Shown here: positions 16,753-24,730 of the stretch, piece after piece
Layout: every line of letters begins with the position of its first letter
How positions within the stretch are numbered: the first letter of the stretch is position 1
Assembly: GCA_035638575.1 (NCBI GenBank)
Contig: DASQZT010000232.1
Coordinates: forward strand, 1-64,000
Length of the DNA stretch: 64,000 nt
Reading direction: 5' to 3'
Source: DASQZT01 sp035638575
GTDB taxonomy: Bacteria; Acidobacteriota; Terriglobia; Bryobacterales; Bryobacteraceae
Position numbers and translations under genes: made by a program
The notes under the pieces: generated by a model
The model's input: the letters and a program-made list of their open reading frames with translations, nothing else
Told to the model about the DNA's origin: nothing
The model's database searches: none

Positions 16753-17359
16753 TTCGTTTCACAGAATACCCTGAAATCAGAGGGAGCTGTGTTTTCGTTG
16801 AAGGCCGGGCTGTTGTACTCCGTCGCACATCCGGTGAAAAAACCGGGCGCGTGCCTAATGCGCGTGGTCGTGCGCGCCGCCAACTCGGAGCACGTGGGTT
16901 CGGCCAGCCAGTTTATCGAGGGGCCGGACGTGAGCAAGGGGCGCCTGACGCTCTCGTCGATCATCCTGCGCGAGCGCGATCCGACGGCCTGCGCTCCGGC
17001 TGCCAATCATCCGCAAGGGCAGGTGGCGGACGCCAATCCCCAGGGCAGCGATTCTCCACTAGGGCTCCACCCTGGATTACGGCTACATCATCATGAACGC
17101 CCGGTCCGAAGCGGGCCATCCCGTGGAGTTGGAAGCGCAAACACGGCTGTTCCATGGCGGGCGCCAGATCTATGCCGGTAAACCGCAGCCGCTCACGGCA
17201 GAGGGGCAAGTGGATCCGAAACGCCTGGCCGCCGGCGGCAGCATGAAGCTGGACCCGGATCGCAACGGGGACTACGTACTACAGGTAATCGTGACCGGCA
17301 AACTGGCCCAACAAAAGTACCAGACCGCAAGTCAAGCCATGGATTTTGAGATCCAGTAG
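16753..17359 (+). pseudogene. C-terminal remnant of a VWFA-related domain protein
   Basis: Two frames together encode the C-terminal part of the large acidobacterial VWFA-related proteins. The first frame reads VKKPGACLMRVVVRAANSEH, then VGSASQFIEGPDVSKGRLTLS; the second reads GSTLDYGYIIMNARSEAGHP, then ELEAQTRLFHGGRQIYAGKP, ending YQTASQAMDFEIQ. Between them (about 17000-17070) there is a frame change and an in-frame TAG just before the GSTLDYGY block. The von Willebrand A domain and signal peptide that should precede are gone; that space is occupied by the methyltransferase on the other strand. It cannot encode a working protein. Confidence 0.72.
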
Positions 17360-17398
17360 TCCGTACTGGGCGTCCCGTCACCGCACCAATGCCTTTTT

Positions 17399-17427
17399 CG
17401 GGCCGGATTTCGGGGAAACCCGGCCCG
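17399..17427 (+). other. Strong imperfect hairpin downstream of the VWFA remnant
   Basis: An 8-bp outer stem (17399-17406 with 17420-17427) continues, after one mismatch, into a 4-bp inner stem (TTTC/GAAA) with a GGG loop. The T-run lies before, not after, the hairpin on the plus strand, so it is not a standard Rho-independent terminator. The rest of 17360-17620 holds only the promoter and palindrome listed next. Confidence 0.5.
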
Positions 17428-17554
17428 GTTTCATCGGGATGCAAACGCTTCACGATTCTGTATCTTTTTCTGTTTCCCCCGCGTCTAATATTTCAAGAAC
17501 AGGTATTCCGGACCCGAATGGTGGGTCTGCCAGAGGGGGACTCCGAAATTAAAC

Positions 17555-17584
17555 TTGCTAAAAGGGACGGGAACCATTTAAGAT
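17555..17584 (+). promoter_or_regulatory. Promoter of the Rrf2-family regulator gene
   Basis: TTGCTA (17555-17560) and TAAGAT (17579-17584) are 18 nt apart. The predicted start near 17591 lies inside the 18-bp palindrome, so a protein bound there would block initiation. Confidence 0.55.
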
Positions 17585-17586
17585 AA

Positions 17587-17604
17587 CGGAGTAACGTTAC
17601 TCCG
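17587..17604. promoter_or_regulatory. Perfect 18-bp palindrome, likely Rrf2 autoregulatory operator
   Basis: CGGAGTAAC followed directly by its reverse complement GTTACTCCG. It begins 2 nt after the -10 element and ends 19 nt before the regulator's ATG, the classic position for autorepression. Assignment to the Rrf2 protein is inference from position; Rrf2 dimers are known to bind such dyads. Confidence 0.7.
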
Positions 17605-17623
17605 AATTCGCGGAGGAGATTCA

Positions 17624-18100
17624 ATGATTTATTCTCGTTCGGCCGAATATGCGATCCGCGCTTTTGTACACTTGGCGCAGGTGCCTGAAGGCAAGTACGC
17701 CATGGTGAAGAATATCGCGGAGCAAGAAGACATTCCCGCTCACTTTTTGGCGAAGATCCTGCAGCAGCTTGCGCGCAAGGGTCTGCTTCGCTCCAGCAAA
17801 GGTCCCACCGGCGGATTCGCTCTGCGCGTGGAACCGGGCGAAATCAGGTTGCTCGACATTGTCGAAGCCCTGGACGGCCTGGCGCCGTATCAGCAGTGCG
17901 CCAGCGGTCTTTCCGAATGCTCGGACGACATGCCGTGCTCCATGCACGATAGCTGGATTGCGCTCCGTTCGCGTATTATGGATTATTTGGGGCGGAATTC
18001 GATCGCCGACCTGGCGAAGGCGCTGGAACAGAAAAAGAAGGCTCTGGCCTTGACCAAACAGCGAAAATCCAGGCGCGCGGTCTCCGCCAAACGAGCCTAG
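17624..18100 (+). CDS. Rrf2-family iron-sulfur transcriptional regulator
   Basis: A 158-residue DNA-binding protein. The N-terminal winged helix is typical (YSRSAEYAIRAFVHLAQ; HFLAKILQQLARKGLLRSSKGPTGGFAL). Three cysteines, Cys92, Cys99 and Cys105 (QCASGLSECSDDMPCSMH), have the spacing of the cluster-binding loop in IscR, NsrR and RsrR, so it probably senses redox state, nitric oxide or Fe-S supply. The C-terminus is a basic tail (KQRKSRRAVSAKRA). GGAGGAG precedes the ATG at 17624 and a perfect palindrome overlaps its promoter. clpP begins 28 nt downstream and is probably co-transcribed. Which Rrf2 subtype it is cannot be decided from sequence alone. Confidence 0.9.
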   Translation: MIYSRSAEYAIRAFVHLAQVPEGKYAMVKNIAEQEDIPAHFLAKILQQLARKGLLRSSKGPTGGFALRVEPGEIRLLDIVEALDGLAPYQQCASGLSECSDDMPCSMHDSWIALRSRIMDYLGRNSIADLAKALEQKKKALALTKQRKSRRAVSAKRA

Positions 18101-18128
18101 CTCGAATCTGAATAATCCGGAGGTACCG

Positions 18129-18749
18129 ATGGAAAGCTCGGTGCTGGTCCCCATGGTGGTCGAACAGACCTCCAGAGGCGAACGTGCGTACGACATCTAT
18201 TCCCGGCTTCTCAAAGAGAACATCATCTTCCTGGGAACCCCCATTGACGATCAGGTCGCCAATCTGATCATTGCCCAGCTCCTTTTCCTGGAGGCCGAGG
18301 ATCCGGAAAAGGACATTTCCATTTACATCAACTCGCCCGGCGGCTCCATAACGGCCGGCTTGGCGATCCTGGACACCATGGCGTTCATCCGTCCGGACAT
18401 CGTCACCATCTGCGTCGGGCAGGCGGCCTCTATGGCGGCCGTGCTGCTGGCCCGGGGAACCAGGGGCAAGCGCTTCAGCCTGCCGAATTCGCGCATCATG
18501 ATCCACCAGCCCTCCATGCAGGGGCTTGCCGGACAGGCGGCCGATATCGACATCTATGCCCGCGAAATCCTGCGCATGCGCGAGATCCTGAACGGCATGC
18601 TGGCCGACGCCACCGGCCAGTCCATCGACCGCGTCGCCAAGGACGTGGACCGCGACTACATCATGGAGCCGGATCAGGCCGTGCAGTACGGCATGATCGA
18701 CCGCGTGATTACCAGCCGGGATCTGGCGCCGGTTGCGGTGAAAGGTTGA
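18129..18749 (+). CDS. clpP: ATP-dependent Clp protease proteolytic subunit
   Basis: A 206-residue ClpP, the serine peptidase that forms the barrel of the ClpXP/ClpAP protease. Catalytic Ser101 (GQAASMAAV), His126 (IMIHQPS) and Asp176 (VDRD) are present, together with the handle region and hydrophobic N-terminal loop. Length is normal. GGAGG lies 6 nt before the ATG. No tig or clpX neighbours are present; it sits between an Rrf2 regulator and a GH95 glycosidase. This may be one of several clpP copies. Its position makes redox-responsive control through the Rrf2 protein plausible (inference). Confidence 0.95.
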   Translation: MESSVLVPMVVEQTSRGERAYDIYSRLLKENIIFLGTPIDDQVANLIIAQLLFLEAEDPEKDISIYINSPGGSITAGLAILDTMAFIRPDIVTICVGQAASMAAVLLARGTRGKRFSLPNSRIMIHQPSMQGLAGQAADIDIYAREILRMREILNGMLADATGQSIDRVAKDVDRDYIMEPDQAVQYGMIDRVITSRDLAPVAVKG

Positions 18750-21100
18750 CATTGGCCCGGGCGCTCGCCGGCCTCGCCTTTCTCGCCAGCCTCGCCAGCG
18801 CCCAGCCACAACCCCCGACCCTGTGGTATGACCACCCCGCCAAACTGTGGGTGGAGGCCCTGCCGGTGGGCAACGGCCGCATGGGCGCGATGGTCTTCGG
18901 CGGCGTGGCGCACGAGCGCATCCAGTTCAACGAGCAGACCGTCTGGACCGGCGAGCCCCACGACTACTCGCACCCCGGCGCCAGCCGGTCGCTGGCCACG
19001 ATCCGCCAACTCCTGTTCGACGGCAAGCAGAAGGAGGCCGAAGACCTCGCCATGCAGGAGTTCATGAGCGTGCCGCTCCACCAGAGGGCGTACCAGCCCT
19101 TCGGCGACATCCTGCTCGACATGCCGTCCGTCCGGGAATCCGAAACCTCCGGCTACCGGCGCGATCTCGACCTGGACTCGGCGGTATCTTCGGTCCAGTA
19201 CGTCTACCAGGGCGTCACATATCGCCGCGAGGTGTTCGCCAGTTTCCCCGCCAAAGTCGTGGTAGTACGGCTGACCGCCGGCAAGCCTGCCAGCGTGTCG
19301 TTCGAGACCACCCTGAAGAGCGCGCACGAAGAATCGGCGGTAACCGCGTCCGGCAGTACCGTGACGATGAGCGGCGGGGTCAAAGACGGCGCCATCCGGT
19401 TCGAGGCGCGGCTGCAGGTGAACATCGAAGGCGGCAAGCGGGAGACGCGCGATGGCAGAATCGTCGTGACCGGCGCCAATGCCGCCACCCTGATTCTCTC
19501 CGGCGCCACCAATTTCAAGAACTACCGCGATGTCACCGCCGACCCGAAAGCCCGCAACGACGCCACCATGGCCGCCCTTCGCGGCAAGGGCTTCGATGCC
19601 TTGCGCGCCGCGCACGTCGCCGATCACCAGAGGCTCTTCCGGCGCGTGTCGCTCGATCTCGGCGCGCCCGCCCCGCCCTTTCCTACCGATGAGCGCATCC
19701 GGCGCTTCGCCGGCGGCAGCGACCCGCAACTGGTGGCGCTGGTCTTCCAGTTCGGCCGCTACCTGATGATCGCCTCCAGCCGGCCGGGCGGGCAGCCCGC
19801 CAACCTGCAAGGACTGTGGAACGAGTCGAACAACCCGCCCTGGGACAGCAAGTACACCGACAATATCAACACCGAAATGAACTACTGGCCCGTCGAGGAG
19901 ACCAATCTCCCGGAATGCCAGTTGCCCCTGTTCGACGCCCTGAAGGACTTGGCGGTGGCGGGCGCGACAACCGCCAAAGAGCACTACAATGCCACCGGCT
20001 GGGTGTTGCACCACAATTTCGACTTGTGGCGCGGCACGGCGCCCATTAACGCTTCCAACCACGGCATCTGGCAATCGGGCGGCGCATGGCTCTCCACCCA
20101 CCTTTGGGAGCACTACCTGTTCACCGGCGACCGGCAGTTCCTGAAGAACTCGGCTTGGCCGCTCATGAAAGGCGCGGCTCAGTTCTTCATCGATTCGATG
20201 ATCATGGATCCCAAGACCGGGTTCCTGATCACCGGGCCGAGCAATTCTCCGGAGCAGGGCGGGCTGGTCATGGGGCCTTCCATGGATCGCCAGATCGTGC
20301 GCACGCTGTTCGGCGAAGTGCTCGCCGCCAGCCAGGTTCTGGACCTGGACCCCTCCCTCCGCGAGAGACTCGCCACCATGCGTAGCCTGATCGCGCCCGA
20401 CAAAATCGGCCGGTACGGCCAGTTGCAGGAGTGGCTGGAAGACAAGGACGACCCGAAGAACCAGCACCGGCATGTCTCGCACCTGTGGGCCGTTTACCCG
20501 GGTTCGGAGATCACCCCGTACGGCACCCCGGACCTTTTCCGCGCCGCCCGGCAGTCGCTGATCTTCCGCGGCGATGCGGCTACGGGCTGGTCGATGGGCT
20601 GGAAGATCAACTTGTGGGCGCGGTTCCATGATGGCGATCACGCCTACACGATTTTGCAGAACCTCATCCAGCCGGCGTCCGACAAGCCGGCGCATGCCGG
20701 CCTGTTCGCCAACCTGTTCGATGCCCACCCGCCGTTCCAGATCGACGGCAATTTCGGCGCAACCGCGGGGATCACCGAGATGCTGTTGCAAAGCCAGGAT
20801 CCCCACGGCACTTCGACCAGCCTCACGCCCGCTCAGACCGGGGAAGCGGCCTTCATTCACCTGCTGCCGGCGCTGCCGTCGGCTTTCCCCGCTGGGCAGG
20901 TGACGGGACTGCGGGCGCGCGGCGGCGTAGGAGTGGCCATCGCCTGGCAGGGCGGCAAGTTGGTGAAGGCGACTTTGACAGCGGATGAGTCCAAGCCGGT
21001 AAGGGTGCGATACGGCGGCCGGGAGGTCGAGATTTCGGCCAAGGCCGGCCAGGCTTACGAAGTGGGGCCCGATCTCGAGCCGGCGGCTCGCCCCCGGTGA
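18746..21100 (+). CDS. Secreted GH95-family glycoside hydrolase (alpha-L-fucosidase-like)
   Basis: A 784-residue exported enzyme of glycoside hydrolase family 95, whose members cleave alpha-1,2-L-fucosyl or alpha-L-galactosyl linkages. The signal peptide is LARALAGLAFLASLASAQ. Family motifs are the N-terminal LWYDHPAKLWVEALPVGNGRMGAMVFG block, the NTEMNYWPVEETNL motif carrying the catalytic Asn pair, SNSPEQGG with the acidic residue, and DGNFGATAGITEMLLQS with the C-terminal Asp. The start is TTG: either 18746, sharing bases with the clpP stop, or 18752; neither has a good Shine-Dalgarno, suggesting coupling to clpP translation. Length is typical of the family. Confidence 0.93.
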   Translation: MTLARALAGLAFLASLASAQPQPPTLWYDHPAKLWVEALPVGNGRMGAMVFGGVAHERIQFNEQTVWTGEPHDYSHPGASRSLATIRQLLFDGKQKEAEDLAMQEFMSVPLHQRAYQPFGDILLDMPSVRESETSGYRRDLDLDSAVSSVQYVYQGVTYRREVFASFPAKVVVVRLTAGKPASVSFETTLKSAHEESAVTASGSTVTMSGGVKDGAIRFEARLQVNIEGGKRETRDGRIVVTGANAATLILSGATNFKNYRDVTADPKARNDATMAALRGKGFDALRAAHVADHQRLFRRVSLDLGAPAPPFPTDERIRRFAGGSDPQLVALVFQFGRYLMIASSRPGGQPANLQGLWNESNNPPWDSKYTDNINTEMNYWPVEETNLPECQLPLFDALKDLAVAGATTAKEHYNATGWVLHHNFDLWRGTAPINASNHGIWQSGGAWLSTHLWEHYLFTGDRQFLKNSAWPLMKGAAQFFIDSMIMDPKTGFLITGPSNSPEQGGLVMGPSMDRQIVRTLFGEVLAASQVLDLDPSLRERLATMRSLIAPDKIGRYGQLQEWLEDKDDPKNQHRHVSHLWAVYPGSEITPYGTPDLFRAARQSLIFRGDAATGWSMGWKINLWARFHDGDHAYTILQNLIQPASDKPAHAGLFANLFDAHPPFQIDGNFGATAGITEMLLQSQDPHGTSTSLTPAQTGEAAFIHLLPALPSAFPAGQVTGLRARGGVGVAIAWQGGKLVKATLTADESKPVRVRYGGREVEISAKAGQAYEVGPDLEPAARPR

Positions 21101-21116
21101 AGGGCGATGCGCGCCG

Positions 21117-21932
21117 TCAGCCGATGCCCCAAACCAGCAGCACGCCAAAGGCGCAGGCGTGGATTAGTTCGCTGAGGCCGAGCGCATGAATGGCCAGCGG
21201 TTTCCCTCTGGCGCCGAACCATGCAAAGCCGCGGCATAACACGGGAACGAAAGCCATCCCGGCCTGCCAACGGAGCAGATGACCGGCACAGGCGGCCACC
21301 AGAAGCATCATGAGTATTCCCTGCCCGATCAGGAACCCACGGCCGGCTGCCAGTTTCTCGTGCGGCTTCATGGCCCGCGCCGCGTGGATCCGAAGCTGCA
21401 CGTAGTGGATCTGGTTGACGGCAAAAAGCAGGTTGGCGATCCAAAGAGACCAGGCGGCCGGATCGAGGTGGCCGGTAACGGCGGAATACGCCGCCGGAGC
21501 AGCAAAAGTCAGCCCCGCGGCGCCGGCCATCTGGGCGGCCAAACGGCCACGCCTCCAGGCCTGTTTGACCAGGGCGCGAGCCGCGAAGGCAACTGCCGCC
21601 ACGGATCCGATCCACCAGAGATCCGGATTTCTCCCGCCCCGGAACAGCCAGATCAGCGCGGCCAGGGAGACGGCCGCTAAGGTGAAAACCGCGTTGCGGA
21701 CGAGCCGAAGCTCGGCATCGGTGCGCGCGCGGACCGGGGTGGTCCCGATCCAAGTTTCCAGCGGTGTCCGCAAACTGAATACCGCCAGGGCGGCGATGCA
21801 AAAAGGAAGAAGCGGCCAGGCGCTCCCGCCGGCCAGAAGCCCCACCGATGCGCCGGTTGCCACTGGCACCAGCAGCATTCCCCACGCGCCGTGTTCGCGC
21901 GGGAAAACCAGCGACCGGCGGCGAGCATCCAT
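21117..21932 (-). CDS. YwiC-like integral membrane protein
   Basis: A 271-residue protein with about eight hydrophobic segments. The N-terminal FPREHGAWGMLLVPVATG motif is characteristic of the YwiC family, whose biochemical role is unknown; in Bacillus ywiC lies beside anaerobic respiration genes. It is transcribed divergently from the hydrogenase operon, with ~160 bp between the starts, which is compatible with a shared energy-metabolism context but proves nothing. Start ATG at 21932. Confidence 0.8.
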   Translation of the reverse strand: MDARRRSLVFPREHGAWGMLLVPVATGASVGLLAGGSAWPLLPFCIAALAVFSLRTPLETWIGTTPVRARTDAELRLVRNAVFTLAAVSLAALIWLFRGGRNPDLWWIGSVAAVAFAARALVKQAWRRGRLAAQMAGAAGLTFAAPAAYSAVTGHLDPAAWSLWIANLLFAVNQIHYVQLRIHAARAMKPHEKLAAGRGFLIGQGILMMLLVAACAGHLLRWQAGMAFVPVLCRGFAWFGARGKPLAIHALGLSELIHACAFGVLLVWGIG

Positions 21933-22032
21933 GGCTCCATCATCGCGCGCGCCGCCGTCCCCGCCACGGGGTGGACCTTAACCAGTGGTCCGGACCCGAC
22001 CCTGAATGCGGGATTTCCAGATTTTCCGCCCC

Positions 22033-22061
22033 TTCTATTTCGGATAGAATTGTCTTATAAT
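22033..22061 (+). promoter_or_regulatory. Putative promoter of the hydBGDA operon
   Basis: A perfect TATAAT (22056-22061) with a poor -35 candidate TTCTAT (22033-22038) at 17 nt. A weak -35 would suit an activator-dependent promoter. The leader to the GTG at 22094 is about 26 nt and carries GGGAGG. Confidence 0.5.
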
Positions 22062-22093
22062 TCGGTTGGGCTAGCGAGTCCCGGGAGGCCAGC

Positions 22094-23128
22094 GTGAAGA
22101 TCCTCAAGCTCCGCAAGGAGAAGCTCGATCTTTTTGCATCGGTTGTCCAGCAATTCGGCGAGCTGCACGCGCCGGTCGAGCAGGATGGCAAATACGTTTT
22201 CAAGCGGCTAACCCGCTGGTCGGAGGCCCGGCTCGAATACGACCGGACTATCCTCCCACCCAAGAAGTACTTCCTTCCACCGCGCGAGACGCTGTTCCGC
22301 TACCGGCCCGGCGAGGGATTCCTGCCGTCGACCGACGGATTGAGCCAACGCATCATCCTCTTCGGCGTCCATGCCTGCGACGTCTACGCCATCAACATAT
22401 TGGATAAGGTGTTCGCGGGGAAGTACAGGGATCCGTACTACCAGGCGCGGCGCAAGAACATCGCCATCATCGGCATCGACTGCACGCCCGACAAGCAATG
22501 CTTCTGCCGCTCCATGCGGGCGGATTTCGTGGATCACGGCTTCGATCTCTTCCTCTACGATGCCGGCGACTACTACCAGGCGTTGGTGGGGACCGCTCTC
22601 GGTGACGACATGGTGCTGGCCACCGGCAGCTTGTTCGAGGCGGTGGATGCCAGTGACATAGACGACTACAAGAGGCGCTCCTGGAACAAACGCCGCGCCT
22701 TCCAGCTCGAAGTGGAGATCCGCGACCTTCCCGAAATCTTCGAGATGGAATACCAGAGCGAGATGTGGGAGGAATTGGGCGAGAAGTGCCTCTCGTGCGG
22801 CAGTTGCAGTATGGTCTGCCCCACGTGTTACTGCTACGACGTGGCGGACGATGTGGAGCTCGGATCGCGAGCCGGCAAGCGGACGCGCTCTTGGGATTCG
22901 TGCCTTTTCTCAAACCACGCGCAGGTGGCCAGCGGCGAGAATTTCCGCGGGCCGCGCGCCAGCCGCATCAAGTTTCGCTTTTATCACAAGCAGCGTGGCT
23001 TCGTGGCCGAGTACGGCCGACCGAGCTGCGTCGGCTGCGGACGATGTATCAGCGCCTGCCCGGTCAGCATCGATGTTGTGCAGGTGATCGACCGGCTACG
23101 GAGGGTTCAAGATGTTGCTAGCCGATGA
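22094..23128 (+). CDS. hydB: Group 3b-type [NiFe]-hydrogenase iron-sulfur subunit HydB
   Basis: A 344-residue electron-transfer subunit of the cytoplasmic bidirectional (sulf)hydrogenase. The front half has the GVHACDVYAINILDKVF and CTPDKQCFCRSM blocks typical of HydB. Two ferredoxin-type clusters follow: CLSCGSCSMVCPTCYCYD (~233-250) and CVGCGRCISACPVSID (~312-327). It passes electrons between the hydrogenase dimer and the flavin subunit. GTG start with GGGAGG upstream. It is first in a five-gene overlapping operon; its stop overlaps the next start by 17 nt. Confidence 0.92.
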   Translation: MKILKLRKEKLDLFASVVQQFGELHAPVEQDGKYVFKRLTRWSEARLEYDRTILPPKKYFLPPRETLFRYRPGEGFLPSTDGLSQRIILFGVHACDVYAINILDKVFAGKYRDPYYQARRKNIAIIGIDCTPDKQCFCRSMRADFVDHGFDLFLYDAGDYYQALVGTALGDDMVLATGSLFEAVDASDIDDYKRRSWNKRRAFQLEVEIRDLPEIFEMEYQSEMWEELGEKCLSCGSCSMVCPTCYCYDVADDVELGSRAGKRTRSWDSCLFSNHAQVASGENFRGPRASRIKFRFYHKQRGFVAEYGRPSCVGCGRCISACPVSIDVVQVIDRLRRVQDVASR

Positions 23129-23984
23129 AGTCGCACCCCACCATCCCATCCTGAGCGACAACCCCTACCAGCCGCACATGGCCCGGATTGTGCGCATCTA
23201 CAAGATGGTGGAGAACAACCATCTCTTCACCCTCCGCTTTCTGGAGGACCACCTGGCCCATACGTTCCGGCACAAGCCCGGCCAGTTCATCATGCTGAGC
23301 GTTCCGGGCGCCGGAGAGATGCCCATCTCGATTTCCTCGTCGCCATCGCGTCCCGAAGTCCTCGAGCTGTGCGTGCGGCGAGTCGGACGCGTCACCCACG
23401 CGCTGTATCGGTTGCAGACAAACGACGTGGTGGGCGTGCGCGGCCCCTACGGCAACGGCTATCCCATAGAGGAAATGCTGGGCAACGACATGCTGCTGGC
23501 GGCGGGAGGGCTCGGAATGGCACCCTTGCGGTCGCTGCTTTGGTACGCGCTCGATCACCGCGACAAGTTCAACAATATCACCCTGATGTACGGCGCCAAG
23601 CGAAGCGAGGACATGCTGTTCCGCGAGGAACTCCTGGCTCTGGTGGACCGCACCGACATGAACTGCCTGCTGACTGTGGACTCGGACCCGTCGGGCGCCT
23701 GGAAGAACCACGTGGGACTGCTGCCCACCCTGTTCGACCACGCCAAAATCGAACCGCAGCGCACCTATGCCGCCGTCTGCGGGCCGCCGGTGGTTTACAA
23801 ATTCATTCTGCAGAGGCTGCTCGAAATCGGCTTCCCCAAGAACCGGATCCTGATGTCGCTGGAACGCCGCATGAAGTGCGGCATCGGCAAGTGCGGCCAT
23901 TGCAGCATCGGCTACAAGTACACGTGCCTGCAGGGCCCCATCTTCACGTACTGGGACGCGATCAACCTGCCGGAGATGATCTGA
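23112..23984 (+). CDS. hydG: Hydrogenase NAD(P)H/FAD-binding subunit HydG
   Basis: A 290-residue flavoprotein of the ferredoxin-NADP reductase fold, the pyridine-nucleotide-handling subunit of group 3b hydrogenases. The FAD-binding part contains GQFIMLSVPGAGEMPISISSSP and the nucleotide-binding part AAGGLGMAPLRSLLWY. A C-terminal [2Fe-2S] site is formed by the cysteines of MKCGIGKCGHCSIGYKYTC, as in dihydroorotate dehydrogenase electron-transfer subunits. NADP(H) rather than NAD(H) is expected from the subgroup but not certain. Its stop overlaps the ATG of hydD (TGATG). Confidence 0.92.
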   Translation: MLLADEVAPHHPILSDNPYQPHMARIVRIYKMVENNHLFTLRFLEDHLAHTFRHKPGQFIMLSVPGAGEMPISISSSPSRPEVLELCVRRVGRVTHALYRLQTNDVVGVRGPYGNGYPIEEMLGNDMLLAAGGLGMAPLRSLLWYALDHRDKFNNITLMYGAKRSEDMLFREELLALVDRTDMNCLLTVDSDPSGAWKNHVGLLPTLFDHAKIEPQRTYAAVCGPPVVYKFILQRLLEIGFPKNRILMSLERRMKCGIGKCGHCSIGYKYTCLQGPIFTYWDAINLPEMI

Positions 23985-24730
23985 TGAGCAAACCTACAGT
24001 GGGAATCTTCGGACTCACGGGCTGTGCCGGAGATCAGCTCGTAATCCTGAACTGCGAGGACCGGCTCCTGGACATCGTGGCCCTGATCGATGTTCGGGAC
24101 TTCCTCATGGCGTCCTCGGAGAATGATACGGCGTGCCCGCTGGATGTCGCCCTGGTCGAAGGCGCGGTGGTCAGCAACCGCGACGCCGAGAGGCTCCAGG
24201 CGATTCGCCAACGGGCCAAGACGCTGGTGGCGCTCGGCACCTGCGCGGTGTGGGGCGGAGTGGCGGCCATGGATCGCGGCGCCGATCGCCGCAAGCTGCT
24301 GGAGGAGGTCTACGGCGAGACCGGGCTGAGCTACGATTCCGTGCCCGCCCAGGCCCTCCACGAGATCGTGAAGGTGGATCTCAACATTACCGGCTGCCCC
24401 ATCGAGAAGGATCATTTTCTCGCGGCCATCGCCAACCTGCTGAATGGAGACGCCCCGGTCTACCCCGAGTATCCGGTTTGCACCGAGTGCCGCATGCTCG
24501 AAAACAACTGCCTCCTCATCGAGCGCGGCGAGCTCTGCTGCGGGCCCATCACCGCCGCCGGCTGCAAGGCGCGGTGTCCGGATTTGCGGGTCCCGTGCGT
24601 GGGTTGCCGCGGTCCGTTGGCTGACGCCAATCCATCGTCCCTGCTGGCCATGCTGGCCGAGAAGGGCTTTGACCGGCAGGCTATCGCCAACCGGCTGCGG
24701 ACATTCGCGCCCGAGGGAGTGGCACAATGA
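23984..24730 (+). CDS. hydD: [NiFe]-hydrogenase small subunit HydD
   Basis: A 248-residue small subunit carrying Fe-S clusters that conduct electrons from the active site. The proximal-cluster region reads GLTGCAGDQL: Cys14 is present but the usual second Cys is Asp17. Other candidate ligands are Cys87 (GTCAVWGG) and Cys138 (ITGCPIEKD). Further Cys residues in the C-terminal half (CTECRMLENNC, CCGPITAAGCKARCP, CVGC) should bind medial and distal clusters. To my knowledge an Asp ligand of the proximal cluster is also known in the F420-reducing hydrogenase subunit FrhG. No Tat leader, so the enzyme is cytoplasmic. The stop overlaps hydA by 4 nt. Confidence 0.92.
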   Translation: MSKPTVGIFGLTGCAGDQLVILNCEDRLLDIVALIDVRDFLMASSENDTACPLDVALVEGAVVSNRDAERLQAIRQRAKTLVALGTCAVWGGVAAMDRGADRRKLLEEVYGETGLSYDSVPAQALHEIVKVDLNITGCPIEKDHFLAAIANLLNGDAPVYPEYPVCTECRMLENNCLLIERGELCCGPITAAGCKARCPDLRVPCVGCRGPLADANPSSLLAMLAEKGFDRQAIANRLRTFAPEGVAQ

